From the NCBI GenBank assembly GCA_035236585.1, contig CP141132.1, positions 21,117,945 through 21,181,944 on the forward strand: a stretch of DNA of 64,000 bases. Direction: 5' to 3'. A model generated the notes under the pieces. The model was not told the DNA's origin, ran no database searches, and saw only the letters and a list, made by a program, of their open reading frames with translations. Shown here piece by piece: positions 35,878-48,837 of this stretch. The stretch is from Warburgia ugandensis. Taxonomy: Eukaryota; Streptophyta; Magnoliopsida; Canellales; Canellaceae. Made by a program: the position numbers and the translations under genes. How positions within the stretch are numbered: position 1 is the stretch's first letter; every line of letters starts with the position of its first letter.

Positions 35878-36865
35878 TTGCTCTCAATGAATAATCTACA
35901 CACAGATCAAAGGGGTAATCCGCACCCCAGCATTAACAAAGATGATATTTCTCTATGGAGGAATGATCCCCTCTTTAATGATGATGAACTACCTCTGATC
36001 TTGGATAACGATGATGTTTCCTCGTGGATGAATAATCCTTTCTTTAACGTTGATGATTGTTCATCTCTATTTAATAATAACAATAATCTAAGGAAGAATC
36101 ATTCTTCACCACCTAGAAATAGGAGAACGAATTATAACAAGGAATGGGATTAAAATAAAGCACATCAAAATAATTGGCATAGCCAAGATCCTTGTTAGAG
36201 AATATTAAGACACTACTTACTCCCTAACTATACTAATACACTTTCATGTATAATTATTCCTCAAAACACTAGTATGATTATTATAAAGGCAAAAGTAATT
36301 CAATTAATTTCCAAATTTTATGGGTTGGATAGTGAGGGTCCTTACTTGAACTTAGAAGAATTCGATAAAATGTACTTGACTTAGCATACACAAAACATCG
36401 AATTAGATATGGTAAGACTCAAACTATCTCCTTTTTCTCTAAAGGAAAAGGTTAATATGTTGTTTCATTCACTGCTATTAGGTTACATATGAACATGGCA
36501 AGGAATAACTAGAAAGTTCTTGAAAAAATTCTTTCCTATACATGAGACAAATACTCTCTGCTAGAATATAATGAATATTACCCAAGTAGATAAAGAAACT
36601 TTCTACCAATGTTGAGAAAGATTCAAGGAATTGTTGTTAACTTGTTCACATCATAGATATGAATTTTGGTGTATCATTAGCTTCTTTTATTAAGGACTTA
36701 ATTTTAAAATGCACAAATTTATTGAAATGATGTGCAATGACAACTTTTTAAATAAATAACCTAATAAGATGTAAGAGTATTTGAAATGGCTAGTAGAGAG
36801 TGCAAAGACATGGGCAGATTTAATGTATACATCTAAATTTTGTAAATTAATATATATAATATTAA
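35878..36865 (+). pseudogene. Gag of Athila/Tat-like element A, broken
   Basis: The first 276 bases are open and encode an acidic N-terminal part with a repeated pattern (WRNDPLFNDDELPLI, then WMNNPFFNVDD) and an Asn run. The rest is in frame pieces with stops: KFYGLDSEGPYLNLEEFDKM, IELDMVRLKLSPFSLKEKVN, FYQC-stop-ERFKELLLTCSHH and EYLKWLVESAKTW, which is the retrotransposon gag core. The reading is lost after ~36830 and element D begins at 36934. Protease and pol of A are absent from the window. Confidence 0.8.
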
Positions 36866-36933
36866 TTGAGGCTTTTATTAAACGATGAATTAAATTATAA
36901 GAAATTAGATTTTTGTGGAGGCCAAATTACGGT

Positions 36934-37227
36934 TGAGACACCAATATTTGGATTGCACTTGAAAAATGGAATCCAAAGATACTAACAACACCAAAATCAA
37001 AGTCCAAATGAAAAAGTTGTAATTATTTTAATTAAGGTATTTAATTAAAATTAAAATAAGGGCAATTGGCCCACCTGACATGACGCATAATCTAGGAGTA
37101 GATAGAAACCATAAATGCTAATTTAAAAGCTTCATGAAATTAAATGTTATGATTACCTCATTAAATGCAGGTAATCATTACATCAAAAACATTAAATACT
37201 AGGTCTAAATGCTATTTCCCCTGCATT

Positions 37228-37308
<81 letters not shown>

Positions 37309-40187
37309 CTGCTGTCTAGTTAGTGCCATTGCCAGCAACACAGCCTTGTGCTAACCTTCTTCCCTCTCCTTCCTTCCTCTAACTGACACTGACACTGCAG
37401 CCCCCATTGACAACTGACTCTGCTGTAGGTGTTGGTGACCTCGCCCTCACTCTCGACCGTTATGCATGCCTCTTCCTTCTTCGATTAGGCATGTAAGTCC
37501 CCTCTCCCCCCATTTTCCCTCTTTCCTTACTTGTTGGACAAGTTTTTCTAGCTGGTGATATGTTGATGAACGAGTCCGACCAAATGGAAGATCTTAACCG
37601 TCCAATGTGATGGTGGACCCCATAACCCTTAAAAAACCATAAAAAATAGATAAGATTAGAGAATCTAAATTGTAGATATGAATGGAACAAAAATGAGTGA
37701 TTGCAGTCGCGCCATCTGAACAACCAATAGGGTTTTTGTACCTAAGATGCAATGGTAGATGACCCAGTGAAAGACTCATGTGCCAACGCTGCTTGCACCG
37801 TTCACAAAATGCCTAGGATGTAGGTGATCATGATGTGCCTAGGTGCATCCCGAATGCACTTCATGAATGAAATGCATTTTGGTGACATTGTTTTATCTTA
37901 TTTTGATTGAAAATTTGATTTAGATTGTTGATTTTGTCCTAAAATATAAAATCTTCAATTTTGGTGGCAACATAAGCCCGATTGTGGATCTGAGACATTT
38001 GTTAGATTTGTCTCAATGACACAGACCTAATTATGAGATGAAAATTTAGATCTAACCATACCTTGACTTGATTAAAACTTAGAATGTATTGGATAATCAA
38101 GATTGGCTAGATCAGAGGATGATTATGCCTTAAAAATTGATCAATTAGATGATTTAATAGGTAAACTAATGGATATAATAGTCAAATCATCCAAATAAAC
38201 TTAGATTATGATATGAACCATTGAATAAAATATGAAATATAGATTTGATCAATCAAAGATCGATCAATCATCAGATAAATAGATTAATTATTGATACACC
38301 TGAGGATCTTATAAATATTGTAATTATGAAGGATTGAGTTATATGAGACCCAAAAGAGATGATTAGACCCTAGGGTGATCAGGGAACATGGTTTTGACTA
38401 ATTAAGAGCATATTTGAACAACAAATCAATGGATTAACTAGGGAAATGGGACAAGGATTGATTATGAGACATTGAACAATGTGAATAAAGTAAAACCAAG
38501 TGATTTGGACCACTGATCTAGGATCAATTGCTAAGATCGAAAGACTAAACAAAAGAGTGAAGAAATTAGATTTACAATTGAAGTAGATGGACACCGAACT
38601 ATGTAGATTAAGAATGAATTATAGCCTTGTGAGTCAGAGATGATACATAGATAGGGGTGGGTGACGATGTGTAATACATGTGCCTGGCAGGTACACCAGA
38701 CAGTACAGATTAGAGTGGTCGCACACCTTAGAGGATTGTTTCCCTTGTTGAGGTAGGTGATGGCATTTGGTATTCATATATTTTTATAACCATGGGTGGC
38801 ATTGAATGGTTTCATGTGTATCGATGATTTGATGCATGTCTATCTTGGCCTTATAACTTCGTTGAGACTATTATTCAACATGTGTAACTGGTGTTACGTT
38901 CTATCACCTTAATTTACATGTTTTACATAGACACATGATCATTTGAATATTGAGATGCCTTGTTGATTTGTTTTATCAAGGATGTTTATCCTCAGAGGGA
39001 TCTAGGGCCAGCCACCCACCCTCCGACTTTATGAGATGATAGACACCCACCTCGAAAATGGTGATTCATGGTTAGCCCACACTACGCATTTGATTGGCTT
39101 CATGCATGTTGGACATTAGTCTCCTATTTTGGTGTTGACAGGGAGAGGCAGTTGATAGACTCAGGAGATGGTTACCACTGTAGCATGGTGATCTATATGT
39201 TTGATATGTAATTTTTCATGTAGCATTATGAGCATGCTTGGATTATTATATCCTGATGTACCCAAGGTGTGACGACATGTGGAGGATTGTATGAGTACTT
39301 ATTACTGGATGTATTAGTGTGAGGTCCACTTGCAGGACTCGTGTGCATTGGGTGTCCTCTTATTCATGACGTGCTCTACATTTGATGTGGTGGAATTGCA
39401 TACATTTGACACTTTCATATTTGTGAGCCATGATCATGTCATAATATGCATATCTTGCTAAATTGATTTCTTGTGATTTTCATGATTTATGATTATCTAT
39501 GGATGTTGTGTTGATCATGAGATTTGGCTATTCAGTTTTCATTCATCTATTTCATCCATGGGATTTTATTATGAATTTTTTATTTATTTATCTATTGTAC
39601 TACCTATATGCATTATTAAATATTAAGTGTCTATGTGCTTACATAAGCAATAGCTTAATGAGACATTTCTTTGGTCTACAATGCCTTATATATTGATCAA
39701 GATAGCAGAAAAAGCAAATAGGTGGAGGATCAGTGAAGGCGGTGGTAACCATTAGCTTTTTTGGAGATTGACATTTTGATGTACATAGCAAACCATAGCT
39801 CATTTTGTACTTGTGTTGGGCTATATATGTTTAGAATTTATCTTTGAAATTTGATCTTGTGGACATATCATTTTGCATTGAATGTGGTGTCATGATGGAC
39901 AAACCCTAGGCCATGTCATTTTCTATCTTCTTATCGTTATCATTATTGCTTACATTGAAAGGTTTTCGGCCTCTATTTAACCTATCTTGTATTGCTTGCC
40001 ATTTATTACATTTGAGTATATTACATTCTCATGGGTCGTATGGCCCCCGAGGTTTTTTAAACGTGATGCTTTGGGAAAGATATCATAGTTTAATTAAAAG
40101 TAAAATTTTGAATTAGGGACCCAAGTTATTTTATTATTATTATCCTTATTATGTATACAATTGTTTTAGAAAACCTGAGGTGTCACA
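36934..40187 (+). mobile_element. 5' LTR of Del/Tekay-like Gypsy element D (3254 bp)
   Basis: The LTR ends GGTGTCACA at 40187, three bases before a tRNA-Met primer site. The likely start is TGAGACACC at 36934, the near-exact reverse complement of the end. The ~3.2-kb size is usual for Del/Tekay LTRs. It carries a (TC)38 tract and a C-rich stretch after it. It interrupts or abuts gag of element A. The start position is inferred. Confidence 0.6.
37231..37306. repeat. (TC)38 microsatellite
   Basis: 76 bp of uninterrupted TC inside the LTR of element D. Confidence 0.98.
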
Positions 40188-40190
40188 ATT

Positions 40191-40203
40191 TGGTATCAGA
40201 GCC
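40191..40203 (+). promoter_or_regulatory. tRNA-iMet-type primer-binding site of element D
   Basis: TGGTATCAGAGCC is the classical plant Gypsy/Copia primer site complementary to the 3' end of initiator methionine tRNA, placed directly after the LTR end. Confidence 0.92.
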
Positions 40204-40599
40204 AAGTCTGCTGTATCATGACCACATCAATGAGTCTACTTAATTAGTATAGGTCATATAGTTATTGTTAAAATGAATTTAGGGGGAAGTTTACATTAAT
40301 TATGTTGCTATTAAAATAGGTGGTTCCTCGAAGGAGGATGATATCCACCCCGGCTCCACCACGTGCCACCCTTGCCTAGTCATCAAGGTAAAGGGAACCC
40401 ATAACAGATTGAGTGACCTAGGTGATACATGGTCTATTACCACACATATAGTGAAAACCCGGGTTGTCACATATAGTATCAAATTTAGACGTAGGCAATA
40501 GTGTAGGCCACGAGTACAACACCAATGGCCATGATTATTGTAGCAATAGTGGACTTATTGGCCTAGTCATTTTAATAGGTGTCAATGCCACCAGCACTT

Positions 40600-41885
40600 A
40601 GAGCTACTAAGGGTAATGCTATAGAGAGTTCTAGAAGAATAGACAAGCTAGTGACACTGAAGAAGTAGAGAGATGGTTATTTGAATTTGGAAGGCATCTA
40701 ATGCTATGAAAGTTCCTACAGAGGATCAGGTGCAAATAGCTACTTACCTATTGAAAGGTGAGACAATTTTTTTTGTGGTAGACCTTTCAGAGGACGCACC
40801 CTTCTTCCATAGAGGCACTTACTTGGGAGGCCTTAGATGACAAGTAATTCCCACCTCATGCCCTACAGGCAATGAAGAGCTAGTTCAACAACTTAGAGCA
40901 ATGAGACTTAACGGTTCAGCAGTACTTGAACTGGTTTACTATATTAAGAAGATTTGTGCCTAACACTTTTGTCTCGGATAAAGTGGATACTAACATATTT
41001 GTTGATGGATTGATGCTCATATTGAGGAACTAGGTGATTATTACATGTCTCATGATGGTATGAGAGGCAGCAAATATGGCCTTAATGTTAGTGAGAGATT
41101 TTCTCCAGACCAGAGGTGGTTTGAGCCAACACAACTGCAAAGGATACCGTTTTAGCAACAAATGCATAGGCAAAAGAAGGATGGGAATAGGAAGAGGTGT
41201 AGTAGGTGCAAGGGTAGACACCTAGAACAATTGTGTCCTAAGACCTATAGACAAGAGCTACAACAGCGACAATAACAATTTTTCTCACAAAGACAATCAT
41301 TAAAATGCTCTAGATGTGGAGAGAATGGACATTTCCTTAGAGATTGTCCTAGGGGATAGAGAGACAGATAGACAGATAACGAGGACAAGACAGAGATAGA
41401 GCCCCGGAGCCAAAGGAGTCTTTGCCATTACTTTGGGGCAGGCACAAGCCTCTAATTAGGTCATGGAAGGTACTTTCCTTATCTCAGATTGGCATGCTAG
41501 GAGCACCAATAAGTTAGCCTCGAACCAGGTCATGGAAGATGTACATTTGAATCTTGTCTTGATATGTGCACACATAAGTTAGCCTTTGGGCTAGATATCA
41601 TGACACCCATGGGAGAGACAGTCAAGGTTAGTGACTACCTCCAAGGAGTACCAATAGAAATATCAGGTGCAAGGATGAATGCTGACCTTATTTTGCTAGA
41701 TATGGTTGATTATGATGTTATTCTAGGTATGGATTAGTTGTCCACCTATTGGGCTATGATAGATTACCACAAGAAGAGGGTTATTTTTAGTGTACCTAGA
41801 TAGCCAGTGATCTCGTTCCACTATAGGAAGTGTATCATTAGCAGTTGCATCATTTTTGCCATGAAGACAACACAGTACTATTCAC
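40600..41885 (+). pseudogene. Gag-protease of Gypsy element D, broken; no RT or integrase
   Basis: Pieces in shifting frames match gag (VPTEDQVQIATYLLKGE near 40710; LTWEAL near 40825; a FNNLEQ-like segment near 40890), then two CCHC-type knuckles (CSRCKGRHLEQLC near 41200; CSRCGENGHFLRDC near 41300-41350). After FAITLGQAQASN comes the aspartic protease region with DVILGMDWLSTYWAMIDYHK near 41710-41780. The order and motifs fit the Del/Tekay chromovirus group. The sequence then breaks at ~41890 where F1 begins. There are many stops and frameshifts. Confidence 0.82.
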
Positions 41886-41890
41886 GGGTG

Positions 41891-44090
41891 TTGTGATTTA
41901 AAAGTTAACTTGCAAGCTCACGAATCGGTTGTAATATAGCACACTAGTGAGGTCGATCCCATGAGGAGTTTGAAGGTATGAGATGCTAGTGGTCACTAAT
42001 TTAAACTATCTCATCATCATCATCATCAAGACCTTATCTCAATTAGGGGTCGGCCACATGAATCTTATTCCTCCATTCCACTCTATTAAATACCATGGCT
42101 TCATTTAAGAATGAAAATTAAAACATGGAAATTAGAAACATCCTAAATTTGAAAACTTTCCTTAAACATCCTTTTGAAAAATAACAGTTTCCTAAATTAG
42201 AACTTTCTAAATTTATGACTTTCCTAAAGTGAAACTTTCCAAAAATGCAATTCTTAACAACTTTCCTAAACATGAAATTTTCTTAAAATGAAATTAAACG
42301 CTTAAATGAACTACTCAAGCAACTATGGAAAATTAATTACTTTCCTAACTACAATTTAGAAACTAACTAAGATGCAAAGTAATGAAATCTAACTACATCT
42401 AAACAAGAGAAATAAAGGAAAACAATCACTAATAAGCAATGGAAGGAGAGCTACCCAAGTTTATGTATGTGACCATGGAATGGTACACAGGATTCATTGG
42501 GCAAAATTGAATCTAATCTACTGCTTTGGAAACTAAAAGCATGCAATCTTACCCTAACATTAACTAAGCTATATAACAATTTAGTTGGGATTTAAAAAAT
42601 CAAGTGAGCACAGTGTACGGTGCTGAAAATTAACATAAATAATTCAAAGAAGACAAATTCCAGCACCAAGCTATTTGAATCATTCACTTAAAGGAACATG
42701 CAAAACATGGATTTAATCAATTATAATCCAAGTAAACATTCTTTAGCAAAAATTATTAACTGCTGGACATAAGTATGAATTGAAAACCCCAAATAACTTA
42801 ATTGAATCACTTCAAAAAGTCTTCAACATAATGCCCAATACATGTATTCCAATTCTAAAAATTAAATTATATTACAATGAAGTTCAATTGTTCTTAATCA
42901 CCTTACAACTACAAGCTAATTGTTCCAACAATCAATCATGAATAAGCACGCTTGAAATTAAGGGAAAATTCTACTAGAAAATAAAGGCAAGCTTGAAGAA
43001 CACTAAGGAAAGCAAGAAGGGATTCCAATGAAACAAAATGGATCTAAAGGCAATGAAAAGAAAGGACAAAGATTAGATTCACAGTGACTTTCCTTGGCTG
43101 TCACTTCAAGAGAAAAACCAACCTTGGGTCTTAATCTTTAAGTAAACAAAAACAAAGGGAATTGGAAAGCAACAATAAGCACAAAGGGAACTAAGAGCAA
43201 CAAGAGAAGCAAGAAAGACTAACCAACCCTTCGAGAAGAATCAACTCCCAAGATCTACGAATGGAACACTTGAAGAAGTAGCAGCTCCAGCTTGGATTGG
43301 AAAACAACACCCAAAAGAGATGAAGGTCTAAGCCTAGAGGGAAAAGAGAGAGTAGGAAGAAGATGCCCTCCTCTTTGTTAAGGAGGCATATTTTTCCTAT
43401 GAATTAAAAGTTCCCCAACTTACGTTTTTGCTGGTCTTTTATAGTTTTTCTCTCATTATTTCTAGGGCAACCAAGGATAGATATATGGTGGGGGTGAAAA
43501 GTGGGGAATGGGATGGCTAAGATGAGTGGGGATCTAGGGTTTTAAAAGAGGAAACAAGATAGATGGGTGGCTGCTCTTTGGAAGGAGAGTAGGTGGGAGA
43601 CACCACCTTTTTAGGAAGGGGCATCTCCCCCCTTCAAAAATAATTGAAAACCCTTTGAATAAGGAAAGTAGATGGTTGGATGAGTAGGAAAGAGAATGGA
43701 AAGTGGGAGGAAAGAGATAAGTAGGAAAAAGGATAAGAAACTGAGATGAGGTAGGAAATTTTGATTGAAATGATGTCCTCGAAGTTGGGGTTGGTTGGTT
43801 GGTTGGTCGAGGTGGAAGTTTTGGAAGGTGGAGGAGTAGTCTTAGAATGGTAGGGCTCTTGAATGGAAATTCAAAATCATGGTGTATCTTAGTGGCAAGG
43901 TGGAAAGTGAGAAAATAATGGAAAAACTTGAGAAATAAAAGGGTCTCATGGCTTATATGGCCAAGGTGGCTTCAATGGCTCCTATGCAAAGGTGGTGGAA
44001 TTGCTTGGTTTGTTTCACACGCCCACTTTGGCCACCTTGGGCTCCTTTAATTGCATCCATTGCTTGATCTTGACCTTCAATTTCATTTTT
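41891..44090 (-). mobile_element. Antisense LTR (F1) of a second Athila/Tat-like family, truncated
   Basis: Read on the minus strand, its 3' end has ATGGGATCGACCTCACTAG then TTCGTGAGCTTGCAAGTTAA and ends CACAACA at 41891, the same layout as other Tat/Athila LTR ends. A TATA box (ACTATAAAAG, minus) is at 43437-43446, with the expected leader to its left. The part 43490-44090 matches 49240-50100 (F2). The minus-strand start found in F2 (TGATAAGTG) is missing here: F1 stops at ~44090 where the LTR of B begins. A LINE piece sits inside at 42011-42108. Confidence 0.65.
42011..42108 (-). mobile_element. RTE LINE 3' end, ~98 bp, antisense
   Basis: The (ATC)n tail followed by aattaggggtcggccacatgaatcttatt matches the 3' end of the LINE at 6759 and, reversed, 30820-30909. 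It is strongly 5'-truncated and lies within F1. A target duplication was not seen. Confidence 0.85.
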
Positions 44091-46159
44091 CAATCATAGC
44101 AAAACATGAAAGTGTTACTGCTTTGTTCCACCCACTACTACTAACATTCTAACTTCCAAATGCTATGAATGACAATGAGCTATATGCTAAATCTAACAAA
44201 GAAAAAGCTAAAACCAAGTTCTCTAGGATTCCCTTGAAATATTTCCATTAGGAGAAAGTAAGAAAGTAGGGCAAAATCTAAGTTTTTCGAATGTGCAGTA
44301 ATAGTACTTTGGATATCTCTCTTGCCTACATTTATTATGGTGTTGATCAACGACCTAAACTTTGATAATGCTTTAATCTGACCAAGGTAGAAGTGAAATG
44401 AATTTTTCTTTAGAAATATAATGTTGGATTTTCCTTATTTTAAACATGTTTTTGCCTATGTTTTAATGATTTAAACCATTGGAAATGTACTTCTAAGACT
44501 TATGAAGAAATTTATATTGGTTTCTAACAATTTCATTGATTTTTGGGTGAGATTTATAGAAGACAAGAGTAACAAGTACTATTTTTGAGTTGTTACTATA
44601 TGTGATGGACCAGTCATATTCTTTATCCAATATCTTTGTCTCTATTCATTTTCTTCATAATCTAATTGTACAAATGAATTCCTTGACATCCAATTAGGTT
44701 AGATAAGAAAGTTTAGAGAAAAATTTGATTTGTAAGTTTTATAATAAAATAAAGCTGAAGTGAGCAACTTGATCAAGCGTTAACTGGTGTAAATAGATAG
44801 TAATAGGGACTATACCTCTGTGTGATGAATTGGCCACCTTTATAATCAAATATGTTTAGATCTATAGGCCTTTTTAAAAATCTAATCATATTATTAGATT
44901 CTTTGACATTCAATTATGTTAGGTACAAAATTCCTAAGAAAAATTTAATCATTATGATGGTGAAAACATTGGCCAAAGTACTCCTATTTATCATGCTCAT
45001 GGGGTGCATGCAAGAAAAACCTGCAACTTTGATTGCTAGTGACACCTTCCTGTGCTTTTGTAATTTTACATCTCATTAAATTCTTAGATTTTAATATCTT
45101 TTTTTGAAGGTAATTAAGGAATAATTTGGCATGTGACAACATCGTAAAAAATCACTAGCATTAAAAGCTATTTTTTCTAAATGAAATGCTAGTGGCACTC
45201 TCTGAAGTTATAGTCGCACAATATAGGGGTATGTTTCTCTTTCAATTGTTATTGGATTTGAGTGAAATTTGAGATGGAGGTTATTGGATACATTTGAAAC
45301 ATGATGAGCTTAGACATGTTGAAGAATCTTCTCATAAATTACAAATATTTAATGTTATTTGTTTCTTTCATGTTAATAATTCTTTCCTTGATATTTTTCT
45401 CTTTTCAATCATTGTAACAAGAAAATAAGTTGAAAAATAATAGTGAAAATTAGATATTATTCAGCATGGTTTTTAGGGTGATTCTTTTCATTAGCTATTA
45501 CTTAGTTTAATTTATTTAAATTTTCATTACTTTATTTAAATTTGTTTAATTTAGGTTAAATTAGAAATTACATTTGGCTAGTTTATTTTTTTGTACAATT
45601 AGATGATCCTAGAATATTATTAGGGAACACCACTCATTAATTCCTAATGCCTTAGAAATTTTAATTTAAAATTTATCTCAATTTGGAAGAAATAGAATTG
45701 CCCTTAGTACAATTCTTTGATTTAATGCTAATACTTTTCAAAATGAATACTTGTAATTAATTCTTAATTCATTATAGTTAGGTTTTACATTGAATACTTA
45801 GGATTTGATAATTTATTTTATTTTTAATGATCAATAAACTTTTAAGTTAAATTTTCCAAGAAACCACATTCTGAGAAAATGATCATAGTTTTGATTTAAT
45901 TCATAAGTTATAAGGAGGAATAACTAGTGGTGGACCCTAATGCTAGTCTAGATGATCTCTAATCCTAACCTTCAATCATAGTTTATTTTCTTAATTCAAA
46001 GAAATCTAATCCAATTGATCATTCATCACCTCATATAATAATCTTTCTAGTGTAAATCTTTTAGGATGATGCTTTAGACTAATACTATATCCTCTCTGTG
46101 GATTCAACCCTGCAGTACTACAATTGACTAACTATACAATCTCAAGAAAAGTCTCAACA
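44091..46159 (+). mobile_element. 5' LTR of Athila/Tat-like element B, missing its first ~960 bp
   Basis: From catgaaagtgttact (44105) it matches 52822-54904 in order to the end TCAACA at 46159, which precedes a primer-site-like TTTGGCATCATTACTGAGG. The TATA-bearing first part of the LTR is absent; the sequence to the left is F1. As it stands this LTR has lost its promoter. Confidence 0.8.
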
Positions 46160-46165
46160 TGCCTT

Positions 46166-46182
46166 TGGCATCATTACTGAGG
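46166..46182 (+). promoter_or_regulatory. Primer-binding site of element B
   Basis: TGGCATCATTACTGAGG, seven bases after the LTR end, matches the site at 54911 with a few changes. It is a variant of the Athila-type site. Confidence 0.6.
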
Positions 46183-46989
46183 AAGTGATCATGTGTCCAA
46201 AGCACCATTATATTAGCTTTAGAATAATTGTATTAGTTGTTTTTCTTCTAAGTGGAATTGCCGTGAGGTTAACTTGTATTTTACTTTAAATTGTAAATTC
46301 AATTTAAAGGTTGTAATAATAAAGGTCAAGGGTAAACTATTATTGCATAAAAGTGGAGGTGGTTTGTGAATTTTTTATGCTTGTATGAGAAGACTTAATT
46401 CCAAGATCTCATTGTAAGATCTACTTAATGTTTTATTTTCCCTGGATTTAGGATTTGCATTATTAAATAAATTTGCATAATTGTTTGGTAGTATAATCTT
46501 ATTTAGATAGTTTTCATATTTTAATTGTTGCATTATTTTATTATTTTTCTTGCATTTTTAAGAATGTTTATCTGATTTCAAGTGATTTAATATGTCATGA
46601 TGAATGGAAATAGATTAGTAAGGGCATCATATCCTATAAGATCAAGGGTGGATTTCAACACAACCTCTTGCCCCACCTAGGCTAATCATCACCTATTGTG
46701 CACCCTAGCCTTCCATCTCAATTTAAAAATAAATTAGAAGAGACCTATAGAATCCTTCAAGCTCATAGGACCCTCTTGGAAGGCGGCGAACTACTATCAC
46801 TCCAGTGACCCCAAGCTTAATCACTTTGTTAGTATTTAAACAACTAGCTCTACTAACACATCCTATGACATAGATTACCTAAGACTAATTGAGGAGGGTG
46901 TGAGGTAGTAGATTTAGCAAGGATCTAACTATTAAGCAATAGTACAAGTTTGAAAGAGAAGAAAAGCTATTATATTAGGTTAATCTCTA

Positions 46990-47960
46990 CTCCCTTTGTA
47001 GAAATCAAAGATAATCAAAACAACTTTCAGCTTATTAGTAATGAGTTCGTTGATAAAGAGATCAGTTGCCCACAATGGTAGATTAAGTTGATCGTGGGAT
47101 AAATCCATCTCTCAAAAATAAAAGCGATAAAATTGATCATCCAATTCTCTTTAACAATGGGCCACCAACTCACATGGATGATGAAGATCATCACCACAAA
47201 GGAATAATCCGATATTTGAGAATAAAGCAACAAAGGGAATAGGATTTAAATAGTCAACATGAGCACATTTGGAATAACCAACATCATCATGGGAGAACAT
47301 TACGAGATAACCTTCAACCTACTTGTATCGGCACACCATCATGTATCATTGTACCTATGAATTCTAATGCAGTTGAGTTAAAGATAGGAGTAATTCAGCG
47401 ACTTCCTAAATTTCATTGGTTGGATAGTGAGAGTCCTTATCTACACTTAAAAGAATTAGATAATGTGTGCACTACATAGCACACATAAAATGTCAGATTA
47501 GATATCATAAGCTCAAGCTATTTCTTTTTTCCCTAGTGAAAAAATCTAAAATGTAGTTTAATGCACTGCCACCAAGTTTAATATGATCCTAGCAAGACAT
47601 GGCAGTGGAGTTCTTGAAAATTTATTCCCGAGCGATAAAATTAATACTCTTTACTAAAAGATCATGGACTTTACCTAGAAGGATAAACAAGCCTTTTACC
47701 ACTGTTGGAAAAGATTCAAGGATTTGTTGTTAACTTGTCCACATCATGTATATGAACTTTAGCTCATTATCAGCTTCTTTAATGAAGGACTCAACGCTAA
47801 AATGTGCCAATTGTAGAAATGATGTGCAATGGTAAGTTTTTGAACAAACAACCAAAAGAGGCACAAGAGTACTTTGAATGACTAGTTGAGAATGCTCAAG
47901 CCTAGGTAAAGAGGTTAGTGAAAGATAATCTTCAATAATTCATTCATTACTATGAAAGGT
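46990..47960 (+). pseudogene. Gag of element B, broken
   Basis: Frame pieces with stops: RLPKFHWLDSESPYLHLKEL near 47400, KDKQAFYHCWKRFKDLLLTC near 47680-47740 with CPHH, then FFNEGLNAKMCQL near 47775-47815. It has the same order as gag in A and C. A leader matching A and C lies just upstream (46290-46990). Confidence 0.8.
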
Positions 47961-48069
47961 AAAATGCTCAACATGAACCATCTATGAGTGACATGATAAA
48001 TATGTTCACATGATTCATGCAAATCTTCAAAAAGGGGAAATTTCCTACCCAACAACAAGAAAACCCTAA

Positions 48070-48692
48070 AGGTGTCCATGTGGCTAGGTCAAAGGGTTCT
48101 TCGAACTCAACTATGTAACAAAATAATTTACTCATCACTCTTCAAGATGGAAAGGTGCTTCAAAAGAACGGATCCACTAAGGATGATAAAACTCAAGAGA
48201 CTCCTCAAGCCAAGGAAAAGCATAGCATTGAATATATTGGAGAGAAACCTCACACTCCCATTGTTCCACGTCCCATCCCACTACCGTTTCCACAATAGCT
48301 ACATAAATTTCCTAAGGTAGCTTCCAATGATGAGATCTTAGATATTTTTAAACAAGTCAACATCAACATTCCAATCTTGAAGGCCATCAAACAAATCCTG
48401 TCATATACTAAGTTTTTGCATGACTTTTGCACTGTTAAAGGAAATCTAAATGTGCACAAGAAGAATTTCTTGACTGCATAGGTTAGTTAAATCCTTCAAC
48501 ATCACACACCACCTAAATATGAAGATCTAGATTTCCCAACTCTTATCTGTATAATTGACAATTACAAGATAAATCAAGCTTTGCTTGATTTGGGATCTAA
48601 TGTGAATCTATTGGCATTTTCAGTATAGAGCATCTATGTTTGGTAGAACTTAAACCAACTTCTACTACCATCCATCTAGCTGGAAAATCTTT
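48070..48692 (+). pseudogene. Gag C-terminus and protease region of element B, broken
   Basis: Around 48310-48470 it reads KVASNDEILDIFKQVNINIP and KQILSYTKFLHDFCTVKGNL, which in Athila elements lies before the protease. FPTLICIIDNYKINQALLDL then GSNVNLLAFSV near 48535-48625 is the protease segment, with Leu-Asp-Leu-Gly-Ser around the catalytic Asp. At 48693 the sequence jumps to 3'-region sequence, so reverse transcriptase, RNase H and integrase are missing in B. Confidence 0.75.
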
Positions 48693-48837
48693 CAAAAGTT
48701 ATTGAAGCCCAATATATGAGAGTTCTCTTAAATAAACTTAGAAATTGACCACATTTTGAATTTTATGTTTAAATTCACTGCAAATTGTCATAAGGCTTAA
48801 CTCAACCACTAAGGCTAACCTAGGGGTTCAAGGGCTT
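48693..48837 (+). repeat. Extra copy of a 145-bp piece of the element's 3' region
   Basis: This piece (agttattgaagcc ... cctaggggttcaagggctt) matches 51596-51741 of the same element and 62775-62920 of C. In B it stands out of place, directly after the protease and before F2. Confidence 0.8.
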